Shown: positions 54,184 through 63,681 of the stretch, piece after piece | Position numbering within the stretch: position 1 is the first letter of the stretch | How the letters are laid out: every line of letters begins with the position of its first letter | NCBI GenBank assembly: GCA_044228435.1 | Contig: JBGAUW010000017.1 | Coordinates: 1-64,000 of the forward strand | Length of the DNA: 64,000 nucleotides | Direction of reading: 5' to 3' | DNA from: Bog-950 sp044228435 | GTDB taxonomy: Bacteria; Bacteroidota; Bacteroidia; Chitinophagales; LD1 | Notes under the pieces: model-generated | What the model was told of the DNA's origin: nothing | Database searches by the model: none | The model's input: only the letters and a program-made list of their open reading frames with translations | Program-made: the position numbers and the translations under genes

Positions 54184-54456
54184 ATTTAATATTTAGCAGT
54201 TTACTTTTTGCCAGGCTATCCGGCAGTAAATCAGGTATTACAAAGTTCGTGCAACAGCAATCAAAAGCGTTGTATAATTTCATAAAAGAGTTACATTATT
54301 TATTGAATTTTTCAACCAACAAAATTTAGCTTTTAAACCAATGGTTTACCCGTAAAACTTATGCTACTTACAACCGGCAAGGGTGCATTCATAATTAGCC
54401 AATATGATTAGTAGAAAACAAACCATCTTTGCTTTACAAACTTAATACATCAATAA

Positions 54457-56982
54457 ATGCCTGAAGTAAAAAACCCTTTTCCCTTTACCGGCTTAACCGA
54501 TGTTGAAGCAAATGCCTCGCGACAAAAATGGGGCAGCAATAAGGCCGAAGACAGGCAAAGCAATACGGTGTTGATTGCCCTGAAAGATACGTTTACCGAA
54601 CCCATGTTTTTAATACTGGTGGCTACTACCATTATATATTTTGTAATGGGCCAAATAGCAGAGGGTAGTTTTATGCTAGGGGCTATTATACTGGTATCGG
54701 CCATCTCATTTTTCCAGGATTCGCGAAGCCGTAAAGCACTGGCTGCACTTAAAGATGTAACCAGGGCAAAAGCAAAGCTTATAAGAAACAACGTAATAGC
54801 AGAGCTACCATCGGAAGAAATTGTAGTGGGCGATTATTTAGTGGTAGCCGAAGGCACTTTGCTGTTAGCTGATGGAGAAGTAGTACAGGCTAATGATTTT
54901 TCGGTAAACGAATCTATACTAACCGGTGAATCATTCTCCGTAGCCAAGCATGCCGAAGATGCCGACAACAATAAAGTAGCGCAGGGCACGCTGGCAGTAT
55001 CGGGGCTGGCGGTAGTGAAGGTAACAGCCATTGGAGGTGCTACGCAGTTTGGTAAAATAGGCAAAAAGCTGGAAGACATTGCAGATGAAAAAACGCCGCT
55101 GCAAATTCAAATAGGCAGGTTTGTGCGCAACATGGCCATAGCCGGTGGCGTTGTGTTTTTATTGATATGGGGCATTAACTATTACCAAAGCCGAAAAATA
55201 TTAGAGAGCCTGCTTAAAGGGCTTACCCTTGCCATGAGCGTACTGCCCGAAGAGATACCGGTAACGTTTACTTCGTTTATGGCGTTGGGCGCCTGGCGCT
55301 TAATGAAGCGTGGCATTATAGTAAAACAAACAAAAACGGTAGAGGCCCTGGGCTCGGCCAGCGTAATATGCACCGATAAAACCGGCACCATTACCGAAAA
55401 CAAAATGGAGCTGGCCGCAATTTATGTGCACCAAACCAAAGCCACTTTAAAGCCAGAGCAGTTTACCGGTGCACCGGCCGAACAGTTACTTACTATTGCC
55501 ATGTGGGCCAGCGAACCCGTACCCTTCGACCCTATGGAAATTGCATTGCACAAGGCCTACCAGAGTTTTGCAAAAGAAGATATAAGGCCGCAGTATAAAT
55601 TAATACATGAGTATCCCTTATCGGGCAAACCGCCTATGATGACCCACTTTTTTGAAGATGATAAAGGCCACCGCATAGTGGCCTGCAAAGGTGCGGCTGA
55701 AAGCCTTTTACAGCATTCAGGCTTAAGTGAAGCTGAAAAAGCGGAAAGCGTAAAAGTAGCAGCACAGCTATCGGCGCAGGGCTACCGGGTGTTGGGTGTA
55801 GGCGAAACAACCTTTGATGGTAACGACTTTAAGAAAGAGCAGCAGGAATACGCATTTAATTTTCTGGGTTTTGTAGCCTTCTTCGATCCACCTAAGGCAA
55901 ACATAGGCGAGGTGCTGAAACAGTTTTACCAGGCCGGTATTGCCGTTAAAATTATTACCGGCGATAATGCTGTTACCACTGCTGCCATTGCAAAACAAGC
56001 CGGGTTTAAAGGGGCTGAAAAAACATTGAACGGAGAAGACTTGCAAAACATGAGCGATGAAGAATTAAAGGCAGTGGTAAACAACACCAATATCTTCACC
56101 AGGATGTTTCCCGAGGCTAAGCTGCGAATAATAAAAGCTTTAAAAGAGCAGGGCCAAATTGTAGCCATGACCGGTGATGGCGTAAACGATGCTTTGGCAC
56201 TTAAGGCCGCGCACATTGGTATTGCTATGGGTAAAAGAGGCAGCGAAACCGCCAAACAAGCCGCCTCGCTTATACTTACCGATGATGATTTGGGTAAAAT
56301 GATAGAGGCCATTGCTATGGGCCGCAAAATATACAGCAACCTTAAAAAGGCTATTCAGTATATTATATCCATACACGTGCCTATTATACTTACGGTGGCA
56401 TTGCCATTGATATTAGGCTGGGCCTACCCTAATATTTTTACGCCGGTGCATGTAATCTTTCTGGAACTTATTATGGGCCCCACCTGCAGCCTGGTATACG
56501 AAAACGAACCCCTCGAAAAAAACAGCATGCTGCAACCACCCCGCCCACTTACCAGCACATTTTTGCAATGGCGCGAGCTATTAATAAGCGTGGTGCAGGG
56601 CCTTGTTATTACTGCCGGCACTATGGGCATTTACCAGTATGCGGTATTAAACAGCCACACCGAAAACTTTACCCGCGCCATGCTGTTCACCACGCTGGTA
56701 GTGGCTAATATTTTCCTTACGCTGGTTAACCGGTCGTTTTACTACTCGGTATTTACCTCGCTTACCTATAAAAACAATTTGCTGATAATAGTTTTAAGCG
56801 TAACGGTGGTGTTACTTGGCTGCTTACTATACATCCCTTTTATGCGCAACTTTTTTAAGTTCGAATTGCTGGGTGTTGCACCAATAGGCATAGCAACTGC
56901 TACGGCCTTTGTATCGGTAATGTGGTTTGAAGTTTATAAGCTGGTTAAGCGCCTAACAAACAAACCGGTTGCAAACGCTTAA
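54457..56982 (+). CDS. Cation-translocating P-type ATPase
   Basis: 841 residues, inner membrane. An N-terminal cation-ATPase motif (FTGLTDVEANASRQKWGSN) is followed by the actuator loop LTGES (155-159), PEEIPV in helix M4 (264-269), the phosphorylated Asp307 in CTDKTGT, KGAAESLL for nucleotide binding, and MTGDGVNDALALKAAHIGIAMG. The length and N-terminus place it in the P2 (Ca/Mn/Na-K type) branch, but PEEIPV in place of PEG(L/V)P makes the ion uncertain. CATCTTTG at 54424-54431 resembles the -10 box of the stress genes, without the matching upstream box. Confidence 0.92.
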   Translation: MPEVKNPFPFTGLTDVEANASRQKWGSNKAEDRQSNTVLIALKDTFTEPMFLILVATTIIYFVMGQIAEGSFMLGAIILVSAISFFQDSRSRKALAALKDVTRAKAKLIRNNVIAELPSEEIVVGDYLVVAEGTLLLADGEVVQANDFSVNESILTGESFSVAKHAEDADNNKVAQGTLAVSGLAVVKVTAIGGATQFGKIGKKLEDIADEKTPLQIQIGRFVRNMAIAGGVVFLLIWGINYYQSRKILESLLKGLTLAMSVLPEEIPVTFTSFMALGAWRLMKRGIIVKQTKTVEALGSASVICTDKTGTITENKMELAAIYVHQTKATLKPEQFTGAPAEQLLTIAMWASEPVPFDPMEIALHKAYQSFAKEDIRPQYKLIHEYPLSGKPPMMTHFFEDDKGHRIVACKGAAESLLQHSGLSEAEKAESVKVAAQLSAQGYRVLGVGETTFDGNDFKKEQQEYAFNFLGFVAFFDPPKANIGEVLKQFYQAGIAVKIITGDNAVTTAAIAKQAGFKGAEKTLNGEDLQNMSDEELKAVVNNTNIFTRMFPEAKLRIIKALKEQGQIVAMTGDGVNDALALKAAHIGIAMGKRGSETAKQAASLILTDDDLGKMIEAIAMGRKIYSNLKKAIQYIISIHVPIILTVALPLILGWAYPNIFTPVHVIFLELIMGPTCSLVYENEPLEKNSMLQPPRPLTSTFLQWRELLISVVQGLVITAGTMGIYQYAVLNSHTENFTRAMLFTTLVVANIFLTLVNRSFYYSVFTSLTYKNNLLIIVLSVTVVLLGCLLYIPFMRNFFKFELLGVAPIGIATATAFVSVMWFEVYKLVKRLTNKPVANA

Positions 56983-57000
56983 TTCGAATCTGAATCAATA

Positions 57001-59091
57001 CTACTGCCCTCCGCCGCTAAGCTGGCGGTAAATATTGGCGTAATACTGCGCTGCATCCTGCTGCCCTAGTTTCATCATGCACTCGGCCAAAGCCCGGTAT
57101 GGTGGCGGAAAGTACGGGTTGGCCTTTACCACTTCAGTAAGTATAGCCGCGGCATTGGTAAAATCTTGCTTATAAAAATAGGCAAGGCCTAAGTAATAAC
57201 CCACGTTGGTGTTTTCGCGGCTTAATTGCTGTGCCTGGCCCAGCACGCGTATAGCATCATCAAACCGGCTGGCATTAAGGTAGCATAAACCTAAATTAGC
57301 CAACACCGCATCGTTTTTAGGATACTTGGTAGCATAAGGCTCTAACAGGCTGATAGCCCCTACAAAATCGCCTTTGCTCATCATCTCCTGCCCCAGGTAA
57401 TCGCCTTTATCGGTTTTCTTTAGCACGGTAGATAGTGGCACACCATCGGCATACACGGTATATATACTTTGCTCTGGCGGAAAACAGCCATTCAACAATA
57501 AGTCGCGGTCTACAAACCGGTTATACATAATCTCGTAATCGGCATTTTTATCGCTGCGCTGGCGGTAGCTGGCGTAACCGGTGGCTACATAAGAGGTATC
57601 TTTTAAAAAGTAGAAGTATGTTGGTGCTATAGCATTGCTGTATATAGTAGTTTTACGTCCATCGGTACGCTTAAGGTTTTCATGCTCCTTCATCCAGTCG
57701 GCGCACTGCTTTACGCTATTCATGTAATAGTCGGTTTCGTAGTTGCCATAGGCGCCTTTAATGCCGCCCACCAACTCGTTAAAGTAAACATACTCATTAG
57801 GGTGGTTGGCAAACATAAACCGGGCAGGCAGGGCTATAAGCACCAATAGCAATACCACCACGGCATACTTTATATTCTTTTGCATTACATTAATAAGGTA
57901 GCTAAAGGCAAGGCCCGATAAAATGATAATGCTTGGGTATACAAAAAAGAAGTGGCGCATGGTATCGTAAAGCACCGACTTTTTATACACTACATAGCCC
58001 AGCGGAAACACGATAGTGAAATACAAAAAGCCAAGCATCAGCAATTTGTTATCGCGGCGCATTTGTGGTATTAAGCCAAACGAAAGCACTAGGCCCAGCA
58101 AACCAAACAGAGGGGTAGAGATAAGCAACCACTTTGGTATATAGTGCCATGGCACTTCGGTAGAAGATATATGCGCACCCTCGAACAATATTTTTATTTG
58201 CACCGGGAACTTCTCGGCCACGTTAAGCGCCTCTAAAGGATGGCTAATAGGGCTTACCAAACCATACGGCCAAAACAGTAAGCTTACTGCATATCCAATT
58301 ACAGCTGCTAACAAAGCGAATCTAAAGCTGGGCCATACATTCTCTTTAAACTTCGAAAAATCGAGCAGGGTGCTAAAGCCGTACAGGCCAAGCATAGCCA
58401 GCCCCCAAAATAAAAACAGGTATGGTATTAACAGCAATCCACCAATACGTATACCTAAAGCCAGGCCTATACTTAGCCCCAAACCAATAGCCACTTTAAG
58501 CGTAGGCCTTGGCAACTGTTTTAAAAACTTGAGTATAAATACATAGGTAAGCATATACCCCGCGGCCATGGTAATATCCTTGGGGTTGTTCATACTCTCG
58601 CCAAAAAAGCGGGGTGAGAAGGCCATTAATATTAGTGTGAGCAGTCCGGCCTGCCAACCGGCAATTTCTACCGCTACCAATCCGGCGCACAGCATGGCCA
58701 AAAATCCGAACATCGAGTTCCAACCGTGCCTTACGTTCCACTCGTTTACCGATGGCATTGCTTTAGAAAGAACGGCCGCAGTTCCATCATAAAGGCCACC
58801 GTAAAACACCATTAGCGAATCGGCGCCATGGGTAGTGGCAGCCGTAGTATCTTTACCCAGGGTAGAATAAAAGTTAACTATATGGTGCCCATACATGCGG
58901 TGAAAGTTCTCATCGCCGGATATACCATACTGGTGGCTTACCGATAGCATAAGCACAAAAAGGGCTGCCGCAAAACCTAAAAACAGTTTTTTAGCCAAAG
59001 TATCGGGTATAAGGGGTGTTAAAACAACTTCTTGTTTAGGGCCTGCTTTTACGGTTGCCTTTGCCTGCGGTTTACTTTGTTCTTTTGCCAT
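57001..59091 (-). CDS. PMT/GT39-like membrane glycosyltransferase with C-terminal TPRs
   Basis: 696 residues. After a cytosolic Lys-rich start come about ten to eleven helices of the GT-C type. HQYGISGDENFHRMYGHHIVNFY in the first outer loop holds the acidic DE pair expected of GT-C enzymes, and PRFFGESMNNPKDITMAAGYML follows. Residues about 560-690 are TPR repeats (AISLLEPYATKYPKNDAVLANLGLCYLNASRFDDAI). Probably transfers sugar from a polyprenyl phosphate donor to a protein or glycan. Divergent from the E2 gene, 185 bp away. Confidence 0.8.
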   Translation of the reverse strand: MAKEQSKPQAKATVKAGPKQEVVLTPLIPDTLAKKLFLGFAAALFVLMLSVSHQYGISGDENFHRMYGHHIVNFYSTLGKDTTAATTHGADSLMVFYGGLYDGTAAVLSKAMPSVNEWNVRHGWNSMFGFLAMLCAGLVAVEIAGWQAGLLTLILMAFSPRFFGESMNNPKDITMAAGYMLTYVFILKFLKQLPRPTLKVAIGLGLSIGLALGIRIGGLLLIPYLFLFWGLAMLGLYGFSTLLDFSKFKENVWPSFRFALLAAVIGYAVSLLFWPYGLVSPISHPLEALNVAEKFPVQIKILFEGAHISSTEVPWHYIPKWLLISTPLFGLLGLVLSFGLIPQMRRDNKLLMLGFLYFTIVFPLGYVVYKKSVLYDTMRHFFFVYPSIIILSGLAFSYLINVMQKNIKYAVVVLLLVLIALPARFMFANHPNEYVYFNELVGGIKGAYGNYETDYYMNSVKQCADWMKEHENLKRTDGRKTTIYSNAIAPTYFYFLKDTSYVATGYASYRQRSDKNADYEIMYNRFVDRDLLLNGCFPPEQSIYTVYADGVPLSTVLKKTDKGDYLGQEMMSKGDFVGAISLLEPYATKYPKNDAVLANLGLCYLNASRFDDAIRVLGQAQQLSRENTNVGYYLGLAYFYKQDFTNAAAILTEVVKANPYFPPPYRALAECMMKLGQQDAAQYYANIYRQLSGGGQ

Positions 59092-59276
59092 TGGGGGTAT
59101 TTATGCGGGCAAAGTAAGTAGTAGTTTATAAATTACCAACGGGAAAGCTTAATTACCAATTATCAAATTCCAATTATCAATAAAATACATAAAAAGCAGC
59201 CTCTGGAAGGCATTTATACTTAAGCCCTCCCTAATTACCGCCCATTTCATAAATTCGCCACAACAAAAGTTTGATT

Positions 59277-60539
59277 ATGGCAGAAGCGATTCGACTCGGA
59301 CGTATGACCGATACTATGGAAGAAGGTTTTTTAGCAGAGCTAAGCATTAAAGTTGGCGACAAGGTAAAAACAGGCGATACACTGGCCGAGGTAGAAACCG
59401 ATAAGGCTACCCTGCCCTTAGAATCTTACTACACAGGCACTATTTTACACGTATCGGCTAAAAAAGGCGATACCCTTAAAATTGGCGACCTTATAGCTAT
59501 TGTAGGTAAAGAGGGCGAAGACTTTTCGGCCCTGCTAAATGCAGCCCCTGCCGAAACTAAACCTGCTGCCACAGAAGATAAACCGAAAGAAGAAACTGAA
59601 AAGCCCAAAGTGGAAGCTGCTGCACCAAAAGCAGAAGTGGCCGAAGTAGCTAAAGTTACTGCGCCCGTTGCAAAGGCTGAGACCACGACCTCTGACGACC
59701 GCATTAAAGCTTCTCCGCTGGCCCGTACTATAGCCAAAGAGAAAGGTATTGATTTAAGCCGTGTGCATGGCACCGGCGAAGAAGGCCGCATTACCAAGCG
59801 CGATTTAGAAAACCTTCAGGCGCAGCCTGCTGCTACAGCACCGGTGTTTACCGGTAAAGAAGGCAGCCGCGATGTGCGCGTTAGCCAAATGCGCAAAACC
59901 ATTGCCAAGCGCCTGAGCGAAAGCAAAAACGGTGCACCGCATTTTTATTTAACCATGGATATAAACATGGATAATGCAGTGGCACTGCGCACCCAACTAA
60001 ATAATGTGTTACCTAAAAAGGTATCGTTTAATGATATTGTAATTAAAGCTACTGCCCTGGCCCTGCGCCAAAACCCAAATGTAAACAGTAGCTGGCTGGG
60101 CGATACCATCCGCTATAACGACCATATACATATTGGCATGGCCGTAGCTGTAGAAGATGGCTTATTGGTACCGGTTATAAAATTTGCCGATGGTAAAACG
60201 GTGCAGCAAATATCGGTAGAGGCGAAAGCGCTGGCCGAAAAAGCCACTACTAAAAAACTGGCCCCCGAAGAGATGCAGGGTAACACCTTTACCATTAGCA
60301 ACCTGGGTATGTTTGGTATAGAAAGCTTTACCGCCATTATTAACCCGCCCGATGCCTGCATACTGGCAATAGGCGCTATACGGCAGGAACCCGCTGTAGT
60401 AAACAACGAAATAAAAGTGGCCAATAAAATGAAGGTTACTTTAAGTTGCGACCACCGCGTGGTAGATGGTGCCACCGGTGCTAAGTTTTTACAGTCGCTT
60501 AAAACCGTGTTAGAAAATCCGGTGAGCGTTTTGCTGTGA
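59277..60539 (+). CDS. pdhC: Dihydrolipoamide acetyltransferase, E2 of pyruvate dehydrogenase
   Basis: 420 residues from ATG at 59277 (two codons after the frame's first Met; MAEAIRL fits the family). Lipoyl domain with the lipoylated Lys43 in EVETDKATL. An Ala/Pro/Glu/Lys linker follows, then the peripheral E3-binding domain (ASPLARTIAKEKGIDLSRVHGTGEEGRITKRDL), and the catalytic domain ending SCDHRVVDGATGAKFLQSL with the active-site His and Asp. Transfers acetyl from lipoate to CoA. Only one lipoyl domain. No E1 or E3 gene adjoins. Confidence 0.94.
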   Translation: MAEAIRLGRMTDTMEEGFLAELSIKVGDKVKTGDTLAEVETDKATLPLESYYTGTILHVSAKKGDTLKIGDLIAIVGKEGEDFSALLNAAPAETKPAATEDKPKEETEKPKVEAAAPKAEVAEVAKVTAPVAKAETTTSDDRIKASPLARTIAKEKGIDLSRVHGTGEEGRITKRDLENLQAQPAATAPVFTGKEGSRDVRVSQMRKTIAKRLSESKNGAPHFYLTMDINMDNAVALRTQLNNVLPKKVSFNDIVIKATALALRQNPNVNSSWLGDTIRYNDHIHIGMAVAVEDGLLVPVIKFADGKTVQQISVEAKALAEKATTKKLAPEEMQGNTFTISNLGMFGIESFTAIINPPDACILAIGAIRQEPAVVNNEIKVANKMKVTLSCDHRVVDGATGAKFLQSLKTVLENPVSVLL

Positions 60540-60833
60540 GTTATCCATTTCAACTTTCGCAATAGCCTCTAAGGGTATACTGTTGCCGCCTTTTAGCAGC
60601 ACAAACTTTTCGGTGGTGGCCCAAATAACGGTTAGTATTTCGCAGTTACCCTCTACAGTGTTAAACACAATTTTAACCTTGCTTTCGTAGTTGTTACCCA
60701 TAAGCATAGCCAGGTAAAGGCGGCGGTTACGCTCGGCAAGGTCGGCATCGGTAAAGTTGCTATCGGGCTTTTGAAAAGAGCAATCTTTTAATTGGTCCTT
60801 ATCTACTTTGCGGGTGCGTTTGGCTGCGTTCAT
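60510..60833 (-). CDS. Conserved small protein of unknown function
   Basis: 107 residues, convergent with the E2 gene and overlapping its last 30 bp. The middle (DADLAERNRRLYLAMLMGNNYESKVKIVFNT) is a helix and beta-strand with clear amino-acid bias. The end (TTEKFVLLKGGNSIPLEAIAKVEM) resembles an Sm- or SH3-like barrel seen in small Bacteroidota proteins that take the place of housekeeping accessory factors. No name could be given. It may start from a TTGTATAAT-bearing region near 60950, but the downstream box there is poor. Confidence 0.7.
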   Translation of the reverse strand: MNAAKRTRKVDKDQLKDCSFQKPDSNFTDADLAERNRRLYLAMLMGNNYESKVKIVFNTVEGNCEILTVIWATTEKFVLLKGGNSIPLEAIAKVEMDNSQQNAHRIF

Positions 60834-61072
60834 AATGGCTTGTTCTTGTGTTAAGTATTACGCCTGCCCTATTAAAAAGTTGCCGGTTTTTAAGAGTTAA
60901 AGAGGCTCTGTTGTTCATTACAACGGGTGCGTTGTTTAGCGGGCAATTATACAAGTTCTGCTAATAAAGCAGCTTAACTATCAGGTGTTTAGCAAATCAG
61001 CCCAATGCCTTTGAACACAACTTGGGGGGCTGCGCTGCACCGTAAACCATTGAAACACTGTTCCATCTTTGC

Positions 61073-61351
61073 TCAGGCATTAATATTAGCAACGGTTAAA
61101 CATGCCGAAAACCCTACAACTAATACCAGGCCCGCGCATAGCAACATCATTTTACCCATATCGCGGTTACCGCTCAAAAAATAAATTATCGATGCTAATA
61201 TGTTTATTAAAGTTTGCCCTCCTACAAGCAACATCATCACAATCAGGTAATACATGCCCTCGTTCTGCCCTAAGGTAACCACCTTACAAATAACGGTATA
61301 CAGCACCAGGATAACGAGGTTAATAGTAATAACGCGGTTCATCATTTTCAT
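61073..61351 (-). CDS. Three-helix membrane protein linked to a radical SAM gene
   Basis: 92 residues with three hydrophobic stretches (VITINLVILVLYTVICKVV, YYLIVMMLLVGGQTLINILASIIYFL and KMMLLCAGLVLVVGFSACL). Its ATG overlaps the radical SAM stop by 4 bp (ATGA), so it is translated with it. No domain recognised. As the third member of the Lgt-like and radical SAM module, it may hold the substrate or the enzyme at the membrane. Confidence 0.7.
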   Translation of the reverse strand: MKMMNRVITINLVILVLYTVICKVVTLGQNEGMYYLIVMMLLVGGQTLINILASIIYFLSGNRDMGKMMLLCAGLVLVVGFSACLTVANINA

Positions 61352-62748
61352 AGGGTAAGTTCGTTTCTTATTTCGTTCAATTTCTGTTGCAGGTTGCCGC
61401 GGTAAAACAGGTTCATGGTTTCAAAAGGTATCATTTTGCCATCATCGCTTACTATATGTACACACGACTTTTTAATAGCGCGCACATCAAAGTCGTAAGC
61501 ATCCATAAAGTTCATAATAATAATGCGGAACAGGTTATCGTACGATAAACCCGGTGCGGCTATATCGGGCAGGCAGCACATAAGGTGGTGTAAAGTCTCA
61601 CTCACCTTATCAGTAGATTTTCCGGTGGTAAATACCTGTAGCATATGTTCGCGAAGTGTATTATCCTGTTCGTACACAATGGTATTTTTCGAGGCGTTAA
61701 GCAACACATCGGGGTCAATCATATGCGTGAGGGGGTAAGTACAATCGCTATATTTAAGGGCATAAGCCATTATAAGCGCATCGGGGTTGCAAGGCACCGG
61801 TATCAAATCGTTGGGTTTAAAAATGTTGCATTGGTCCAGTATTTTTTGCCGCACTTCGGTGCTGGTAATTCGGTCGGTGGCAGGGTCGAAATTTTGGAGT
61901 CGGCCGCTTATTTGCGTTGGCTGAAAGGTGATACCCCGCACACATTTCTGCTGCAACGCAAAGTCGATGATTGTTCCAATCTCATCATCGTTCAATCCTT
62001 TTTGTAAAGTAACCACCAGCGTAGTGCTCAGGTTAAACTTGTTCAGGTTTTCCAGCGCTTTCATTCTAACCTCCGTAAGGTCTCTACCACGCATCTGTTG
62101 CAATACCTCCGGCTTAAACGAATCGAACTGAAGATAAATTTCAAAATCGGGCATATAGCCGGCCAGCCTTTCGGTAAAGGCTTCATCGGCGGCTATCTTC
62201 ATGCCATTGGTATTTACCATCAGGTGCTTAATAGGTTTGCGTTTAGCAATATCCAGTATTTCAAAAAACTGCGGGTGTATGGTCGGCTCGCCTCCGCTTA
62301 TCTGCACTACATCAGGTTCGCCTTCGCTGCGAACAATAGTATCAAACATAGCTTCTACTTCGGCCAGCGACCGGTGGCGCCCGTACGTAGGCGATGAACC
62401 CGCATAGCAGGTAGGGCAGGTTAAATTACACCGGTCGGTTATTTCAACCAGGCTAAGGCAACTGTGCTGCTCGTGGTCGGGGCAAATGCCGCAGTCGTAC
62501 GGACAGCCATATTTTGTTTCGGTATGCGGTGCGCGCGGGTATTCCGATGCCTTGTTGTAATTGCGTATCTGTTTATAGTATTCTATATCGGTAGCAATAA
62601 GCACCTTCTGAAATCCATGTTCGCGGCAGGTTTTGGTCATAAAAACCTTGCCATCTTCAAAAATAATTTTGGCGCTTATTTGCCGGTGGCATTCTATGCA
62701 AAGGCTAATGGTATGGTCGTAGTAAATGTAGTTTCGGGTATTGTTCAT
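61348..62748 (-). CDS. Tes-like (MJ0619/COG1964-type) radical SAM protein
   Basis: 466 residues. The canonical cluster C107, C111, C114 (DRCNLTCPTC) is preceded by extra Cys sets: C17 and C20 (CIEC), C41 (KTCREHGF), and C82, C86, C89 with C97 (GCPYDCGICPDHEQHSC). This N-terminal pattern is that of the archaeal MJ0619 group, first described as a pterin methylase and later as tetraether synthase Tes, which joins lipid tails. ISGGEPTIHP and LMVNTNG are the SAM-binding and barrel strands. The Lgt-like gene lies 55 bp upstream. A role in lipid or lipoprotein modification is inferred. Confidence 0.82.
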   Translation of the reverse strand: MNNTRNYIYYDHTISLCIECHRQISAKIIFEDGKVFMTKTCREHGFQKVLIATDIEYYKQIRNYNKASEYPRAPHTETKYGCPYDCGICPDHEQHSCLSLVEITDRCNLTCPTCYAGSSPTYGRHRSLAEVEAMFDTIVRSEGEPDVVQISGGEPTIHPQFFEILDIAKRKPIKHLMVNTNGMKIAADEAFTERLAGYMPDFEIYLQFDSFKPEVLQQMRGRDLTEVRMKALENLNKFNLSTTLVVTLQKGLNDDEIGTIIDFALQQKCVRGITFQPTQISGRLQNFDPATDRITSTEVRQKILDQCNIFKPNDLIPVPCNPDALIMAYALKYSDCTYPLTHMIDPDVLLNASKNTIVYEQDNTLREHMLQVFTTGKSTDKVSETLHHLMCCLPDIAAPGLSYDNLFRIIIMNFMDAYDFDVRAIKKSCVHIVSDDGKMIPFETMNLFYRGNLQQKLNEIRNELTL

Positions 62749-62803
62749 AGGTCATGTTTAACAGGTAGCGCTCATTTTGAGCCGCCCAGAGTGGTTCTCA
62801 CTT

Positions 62804-63577
62804 TCAAACTGATACATTCTGCTGTTCCGAATATCTTAAACTTTTTGTAAATCTGATTATACTTTGCAAGTAATAGAAAACGCCCAGCATACAAACTATT
62901 TGTATGGTGCCCAGGCCTGCAAAATACCGGTAACCAGGCTTAATAAATTCTATACCAAACCTGAATAACAGGTAAGCTATCATAAACAATTTAAACCGGT
63001 CACCATTTAGTAAACTAAAGCGTCGCTCTATCCATATCAGTGTTACCCACAAAGCCCCGAGAAAAACCATTTCGTATAAGGCAACCGGATGGCGCAGGTG
63101 GCCATCGCCAAGGTCCATACCCCATGGGGCGGTAGTTTCAATGCCGTAGGTAGGCTCGGTTATGCCCGAAGTAAAGCAGCCCAACCGGCCTATTATCATG
63201 GCCAGGATAAGCGGATAGGTAAACAAATCGCCGCTCGATTGTTTCTCTCCAATAAAATATTTGATAATTTCTACTCCCAGTAGTCCCCCCAGCAGGCCGC
63301 CAACAATAGTTTTACTTGCAAAAAAATAAAGCAATAAATGCGGGCTATGCAGAAACTGCGAGGGATACTCCATAGCACCCACTAACCTTGAAAAAAACCA
63401 TGCGCCAAAAATTGCCCCTATCAAAATCCATAACCGGTTAGCATCGCTGATACTATCGGGTTTCTGCTTACGCAAATAAACGTAATACCGAAAACCAATA
63501 GTAAAGGCGAGGGTTTCGAAAATAATATGCAGGCTAATAGCCGCTTTGCCCATATGCAACTCAACCGGAAACGTCAT
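62804..63577 (-). CDS. Lgt-like diacylglyceryl-transferase family protein (noncanonical)
   Basis: 257 residues and about seven helices. The Lgt topology and late motif are present: IIGRLGCFTSGITEPTYG matches GRLGNFINGELWG with the essential Arg, and RHPVALYEMVFLG matches HPTQLYE. In the region where Escherichia coli Lgt has SFHGGLIG with catalytic His103, this protein reads TIVGGLLG, so the His is Val by my alignment. It heads the module with the Tes-like radical SAM gene. It may be a divergent Lgt, or a paralogue with another lipid acceptor. The usual lgt is not in the window. Confidence 0.8.
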   Translation of the reverse strand: MTFPVELHMGKAAISLHIIFETLAFTIGFRYYVYLRKQKPDSISDANRLWILIGAIFGAWFFSRLVGAMEYPSQFLHSPHLLLYFFASKTIVGGLLGGLLGVEIIKYFIGEKQSSGDLFTYPLILAMIIGRLGCFTSGITEPTYGIETTAPWGMDLGDGHLRHPVALYEMVFLGALWVTLIWIERRFSLLNGDRFKLFMIAYLLFRFGIEFIKPGYRYFAGLGTIQIVCMLGVFYYLQSIIRFTKSLRYSEQQNVSV

Positions 63578-63681
63578 TATTACAAACTTAGTAAAGTATT
63601 AAGGCACTGCATCTAAAATTCAACTAATACCATGACCATGGAGCAGCAGCGCACCCTAAATCAACAATGCATTAAACTCTA

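Noticed and set aside
54270..54306. TTGTATAAT upstream of the P-type ATPase as a copy of the stress element
   Set aside because: The box 20 nt downstream (TTTATTGA) matches poorly, and the distance to the ATG is about 150 nt, unlike the others.
60940..60955. TTGTATAAT before the gene at 60510 as another copy of the stress element
   Set aside because: The first box fits, but the sequence 20 nt downstream (CGTTGTAA) does not match the second box.
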